From positions 1 through 24,616 of the forward strand of contig JBBIRT010000038.1 in assembly GCA_037441725.1 (NCBI GenBank): 24,616 nt of DNA, read 5' to 3'. Source of the DNA: JBBIRT01 sp037441725 (lineage in GTDB: Bacteria; Desulfobacterota; BSN033; UBA1163). A model generated the notes under the pieces. The model saw only the letters and a list, made by a program, of their open reading frames with translations. It was not told where the DNA came from and made no database searches. The position numbers were made by a program, and so were the translations under genes. Shown here piece after piece: positions 22,563-24,616 of the stretch. Every line of letters starts with the position of its first letter. The first letter of the stretch is position 1.

Positions 22563-23207
22563 TTTTTGGTCTTTGCCACCACTCACTCCCTTAGATTTCT
22601 TAGTTTTCCGTTTCCTCAAGAAGTTCTGGCACATAAACACGCTTCAGTGAAAGCAACTCAAAATTTCAGTATAAATTCAAAATTACCCAAGCATCAAGAT
22701 TACTAATTTTTCTAAAAATATATCAAAAAGCCGGTATTATAGCAATCTCCGTGAGTTTATGTTCACCCGAAAAAAATAGGGGTTTCTTATAAATTTTTGG
22801 TTTTATATTCCCTTTTCAAACACAAAATATTTTTAACGGAATCCCATGAAGAAAGCCAAATATTTTTGAAGGAGTCCCCAAGAGAAGGCCTAAAAAAATT
22901 TTTAGGAGTCCCATTTGTACGTGCGAAAGGGAGACTCAACTGACCCTCCCATACCTTCAGTGACGGCGGTGGGAAGACAACTCATAGGGAGGCAGGGAGA
23001 AGGTCCATGCTGCCCCAGGGTTTTGAATATGGAATGATCCGGGTCTGTTCCATTCCCATTGGCTTTCAGATGGTCCTGAATGGCAAGAAGGGTTGGTTCA
23101 ACCCTTCCTTAGTTGAATAGTATGTGGTAGATTTACGTTTGAGTGAGCATCATCCCATTCCTTCCATCCATGAGGCGCAATCTCATGGCCTTGAGATGGA
23201 GGCTCAC
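22563..23207. other. Intergenic region with repeats, no gene seen
   Basis: This lies between hsdM and the XRE gene. It contains the possible hsdM GTG start, an AT-rich stretch, two to three tandem units of about 33 bases (22825-22923), a G-rich stretch (22930-23010) with several short GGGAGG/CCTCCC pairings, and a hairpin (23088-23106, AAGGGTTG-GTT-CAACCCTT). I find no supported coding region. Confidence 0.5.
22825..22923. repeat. Imperfect tandem repeat, about 33 bp x 3
   Basis: The units start at 22825, 22858 and about 22891. Each has an AAATATTTTT-like A/T block followed by GGARTCCC and, in the first two, a purine-rich GAAGAAAGCC/GAGAAGGCC end. The third unit is more diverged. Confidence 0.55.
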
Positions 23208-23209
23208 TC
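23141..23209. repeat. Nested inverted repeat at the end of the XRE gene
   Basis: The outer arms GAGTGAGC (23141-23148) and GCTCACTC (23202-23209) enclose an inner hairpin CCATGAG...CTCATGG (23168-23188). The right outer arm overlaps the XRE stop codon, so the transcript could end in this branched structure. It could be a terminator-like element or a small structured RNA. Confidence 0.4.
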
Positions 23210-23399
23210 ACTTCTTCTTTACCCCCTCCTTTTTTATCAGTTTTTCGATCTTTTCGCGGGCAAGCCAACTTGGCGAAAAGAGACCCTGTTCCCATTTGGA
23301 AACCGTGGACAGGGTAACTCCTAACTTCCTTGCCAGGTCTTCCTGGGTAAATCCTAATTCAAGCCGGATTGCCTTTATGTCAATGGGTTCCTTTCTCAT
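23208..23399 (-). CDS. Small XRE-family helix-turn-helix regulator
   Basis: This encodes 63 residues, consisting of one helix-turn-helix domain: IKAIRLELGFTQEDLARKLG, then VTLSTVSKWEQGLFSPS and a final helix. The pattern (G-x-TQ-x-x-LA-x-x-LGV-x-x-x-T-V-S-x-WE-x-G) is the standard Cro/C1/XRE signature and resembles the C-terminal domain of MqsA-type antitoxins. The ATG at 23399 has a weak ribosome site. No toxin partner is seen beside it. It may regulate itself or the nearby restriction locus, as small C-type controllers do, but nothing here proves this. Confidence 0.82.
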   Translation of the reverse strand: MRKEPIDIKAIRLELGFTQEDLARKLGVTLSTVSKWEQGLFSPSWLAREKIEKLIKKEGVKKK

Positions 23400-23630
23400 A
23401 GGAATATTGATATCATACTATTAAAATGTTGCCAAGAGATATTTTTACTGTCGGAAGAGTAGGGGAGGATCAGGCGAGGAAGCTAAGGAATGCAGGACTT
23501 ATTCAGAGGGTTTTAGGAGATACTGCATGCTTAAATGGAGGCAGGTAATGAGGAATATTTCGTAGGTCGCATAAAGATTTTAGCCTGTTTGTAACCCGCA
23601 TTTTTTTGAGCTAAGTTATTGAAATTATGA
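23400..23630 (+). other. Short gap with an unsupported 40-codon frame
   Basis: A frame from ATG 23426 to 23548 (MLPRDIFTVGRVGEDQARKL...) diverges from the XRE gene but has no ribosome site and no recognised family. It could be a small protein or a gene remnant. Confidence 0.15.
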
Positions 23631-23670
23631 TGGCGGTGCAGGGATTTGAACCCCGGACACTGCGGATATG
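23631..23670 (-). repeat. Truncated tRNA-Met 3' end: attachment-site copy
   Basis: These 40 bases are identical to 24563-24602 inside the tRNA-Met(CAU) gene. They cover the 3' acceptor strand, the T arm and most of the anticodon stem, then stop matching. There is no CCA and the rest of the tRNA is absent. This is the form expected of the distal attachment site left by integration into a tRNA 3' end. Confidence 0.85.
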
Positions 23671-23694
23671 TATCTTACATTGAAACAATGCTTT

Positions 23695-24123
23695 CTATCT
23701 GTTCTTAATATAAAGTTCTATGGCTTCTATGAAGGAGATAAAATCATTTCTATTTTCTCGGACCAATATAAGGAGTTTCTCGTCAGAAATAAACCAATAT
23801 CGATGGATCAGCGAATTCCTAAAATCGAAGAATGGTTTTATTTTCTTCGAAAGGGGTTCTGGAAGGATACTCGTTTGCCCAGCTCGAACGATGGTTTCTA
23901 TGTACCCGACTACAGGTTCCCCCATATCTTTTGCGAGGATATGCTGGAGTGTATTTGCCATGGCTTCAGCAATCTCAATCAGCGTATACTTAAGCCCTTT
24001 CAATACCCATGGTTCTTTTAGTATCTCTACATCTGAGTTCTTCAGGAGTAATGCTTCGATTTCACGGTGACGGGCTTTGATTTCCGAAAGGTATTGTTGA
24101 ATTTTCTCAACATCAATTTTCAT
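23695..24123 (-). CDS. hepT: HepT-like ribonuclease toxin (second module)
   Basis: This encodes 142 residues from ATG 24123, overlapping the mntA stop by four bases. The HEPN motif R-x4-H-x-Y is R102, H107, Y109 (FRNSLIHRYW). The sequence is helical throughout, with the typical TLIEIAEAMANTLQHIL stretch before the motif. It differs strongly from the first HepT in this window, so the two modules were acquired separately. It lies within the att-bounded 0.9-kb segment. Predicted role: RNA-cleaving toxin controlled by AMPylation from its partner. Confidence 0.88.
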   Translation of the reverse strand: MKIDVEKIQQYLSEIKARHREIEALLLKNSDVEILKEPWVLKGLKYTLIEIAEAMANTLQHILAKDMGEPVVGYIETIVRAGQTSILPEPLSKKIKPFFDFRNSLIHRYWFISDEKLLILVRENRNDFISFIEAIELYIKNR

Positions 24124-24521
24124 AGCAAGGATGCTTCGGCAAGCAGTCCAGCACATTCTCGATACTTGGATGAGACATATTCCACTAAATCGGTCCTTAA
24201 CTCCGGATCGCGGTCAACAAGTAATATTCCCTCCTTGAAAACCCGTTTGAGGAATGTAAACGGGGCATTGTTGATAATCTGGACATCAAAGTGGTCGGCA
24301 GTAAAGACCATATTATCTGCCTTGGCAACACGAGAAAGTTCAGTTTTTATGTCTGGGCTGATAAGAAAAGGATTTTCTTTGGAATTTTTGATATAAATCC
24401 CGATATCAATATCCCTGAAGGATTGTCCTTTTGCGAAAGATCCATAGATATAGGCAAAAATTACCCTTTCGTCTCTTGCAAGAACTTCTCTAAATAGTTT
24501 GAGCAGTTTCTCCCTATCCAT
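24120..24521 (-). CDS. mntA: MntA-like nucleotidyltransferase antitoxin (second module)
   Basis: This encodes 133 residues from ATG 24521 (MDREKLL), with AAGG six bases upstream; an ATG 15 bases earlier is also possible. The catalytic motif is G27, S28, then D37 and D39 (YGSFAKGQSFRDIDIGIYI), with a third acid at D79 (FDVQII). The larger C-terminal part is helical. It forms a coupled pair with the second hepT. The gene starts only about 40 bases from the tRNA-Met 3' end. Confidence 0.88.
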   Translation of the reverse strand: MDREKLLKLFREVLARDERVIFAYIYGSFAKGQSFRDIDIGIYIKNSKENPFLISPDIKTELSRVAKADNMVFTADHFDVQIINNAPFTFLKRVFKEGILLVDRDPELRTDLVEYVSSKYRECAGLLAEASLL

Positions 24522-24559
24522 CCTCTGCCTTAGCATGTTAGTACTTAAAAACAAATATA

Positions 24560-24616
24560 TGGTGGCGGTGCAGGGATTTGAACCCCGGACACTGCGGATA
24601 TGAGCCGCATGCTCTG
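24560..24616 (-). tRNA. tRNA-Met (CAU), 3' part; 5' end beyond window
   Basis: The reverse strand ends GCACCGCCACCA, with an encoded CCA at 24560-24562, discriminator A and acceptor strand CACCGCC. The T arm is CGGGG-TTCAAAT-CCCTG. The anticodon arm is TGCGG-CTCATAT-CCGCA with anticodon CAT. It resembles elongator tRNA-Met. The D arm and 5' acceptor strand lie outside the window. It is the intact host target of the attachment repeat. Confidence 0.9.
24563..24602 (-). repeat. Attachment-site copy inside tRNA-Met
   Basis: This 40-base sequence repeats exactly at 23631-23670, 932 bases away in the same orientation, bounding the second hepT/mntA module. Confidence 0.85.

Noticed and set aside
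22825..22923. Tandem units considered as a CRISPR array
   Set aside because: Units are contiguous with no unique spacers, imperfect, and there are no cas genes.
22915..23040. G-rich stretch considered as a cobalamin-type riboswitch or other known RNA
   Set aside because: The short GGGAGG/CCTCCC pairings do not assemble into the conserved core of any riboswitch I know, and no suitable downstream gene follows.
23098..23295. 65-codon minus-strand frame below the XRE gene
   Set aside because: It overlaps the XRE coding frame and an inverted repeat and has no recognised features.

Overview
The window looks like part of a chromosome from an anaerobic, AT-leaning bacterium, most likely a Desulfobacterota (former Deltaproteobacteria) or syntrophic relative. 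This rests on gene content: a sigma-54 enhancer-binding regulator, a fused TRAP permease, DsrE/F/H-like sulfur-relay proteins, an alkylsulfatase, a TauE/SafE-type exporter and a YjbQ protein. It is an inference. The sequence is a scaffold, with a 67-base run of N at 19485-19551.

Left part (1-13,520). A partial MFS transporter and a cupin protein are read leftward, and a yjbQ gene is read rightward from a good sigma-70 promoter. From 13,069 down to 1,230 lie ten genes, all on the minus strand. In transcription order they are: two near-identical phosphodiesterase/phosphatase-superfamily enzymes in tandem, an OsmC-like protein, DsrH-, DsrE- and DsrF-like sulfur carriers, a TRAP binding protein, a fused TRAP permease, a TSUP exporter and a cytoplasmic SdsA1-type alkylsulfatase. 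A near-consensus -24/-12 sigma-54 promoter (13134-13148, minus strand) precedes the first gene. Divergently encoded is a 1043-residue TPR-GAF-AAA+-Fis activator, and two copies of a palindromic 14-mer (13224, 13440) fit its binding sites. I read this as one regulated system that imports an organosulfur compound, removes its sulfate or other ester, relays sulfane sulfur and exports an anion. The substrate is unknown.

Right part (16,650-24,616). This is a defence and mobile-gene zone. It holds a PIN toxin/UPF0175 antitoxin pair, a decayed four-helix-bundle gene with two amber codons, and a type I restriction-modification locus. That locus has hsdM, an apparently frameshifted and gap-interrupted hsdS, and a HepT/MntA module embedded between them, but no hsdR is visible. 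Then come a small XRE regulator and a second HepT/MntA module lying between two 40-bp copies of the 3' part of a tRNA-Met(CAU) gene. That arrangement is a classic attachment-site duplication. The partial tRNA-Met runs off the right edge.

The most interesting observations are the sigma-54-controlled sulfur operon with its regulator; the 1,871-bp perfect direct repeat joining two paralogs whose C-terminal tails have diverged; the att-flanked toxin-antitoxin cassette; and palindromic elements inserted in frame in both hsdM and hsdS.
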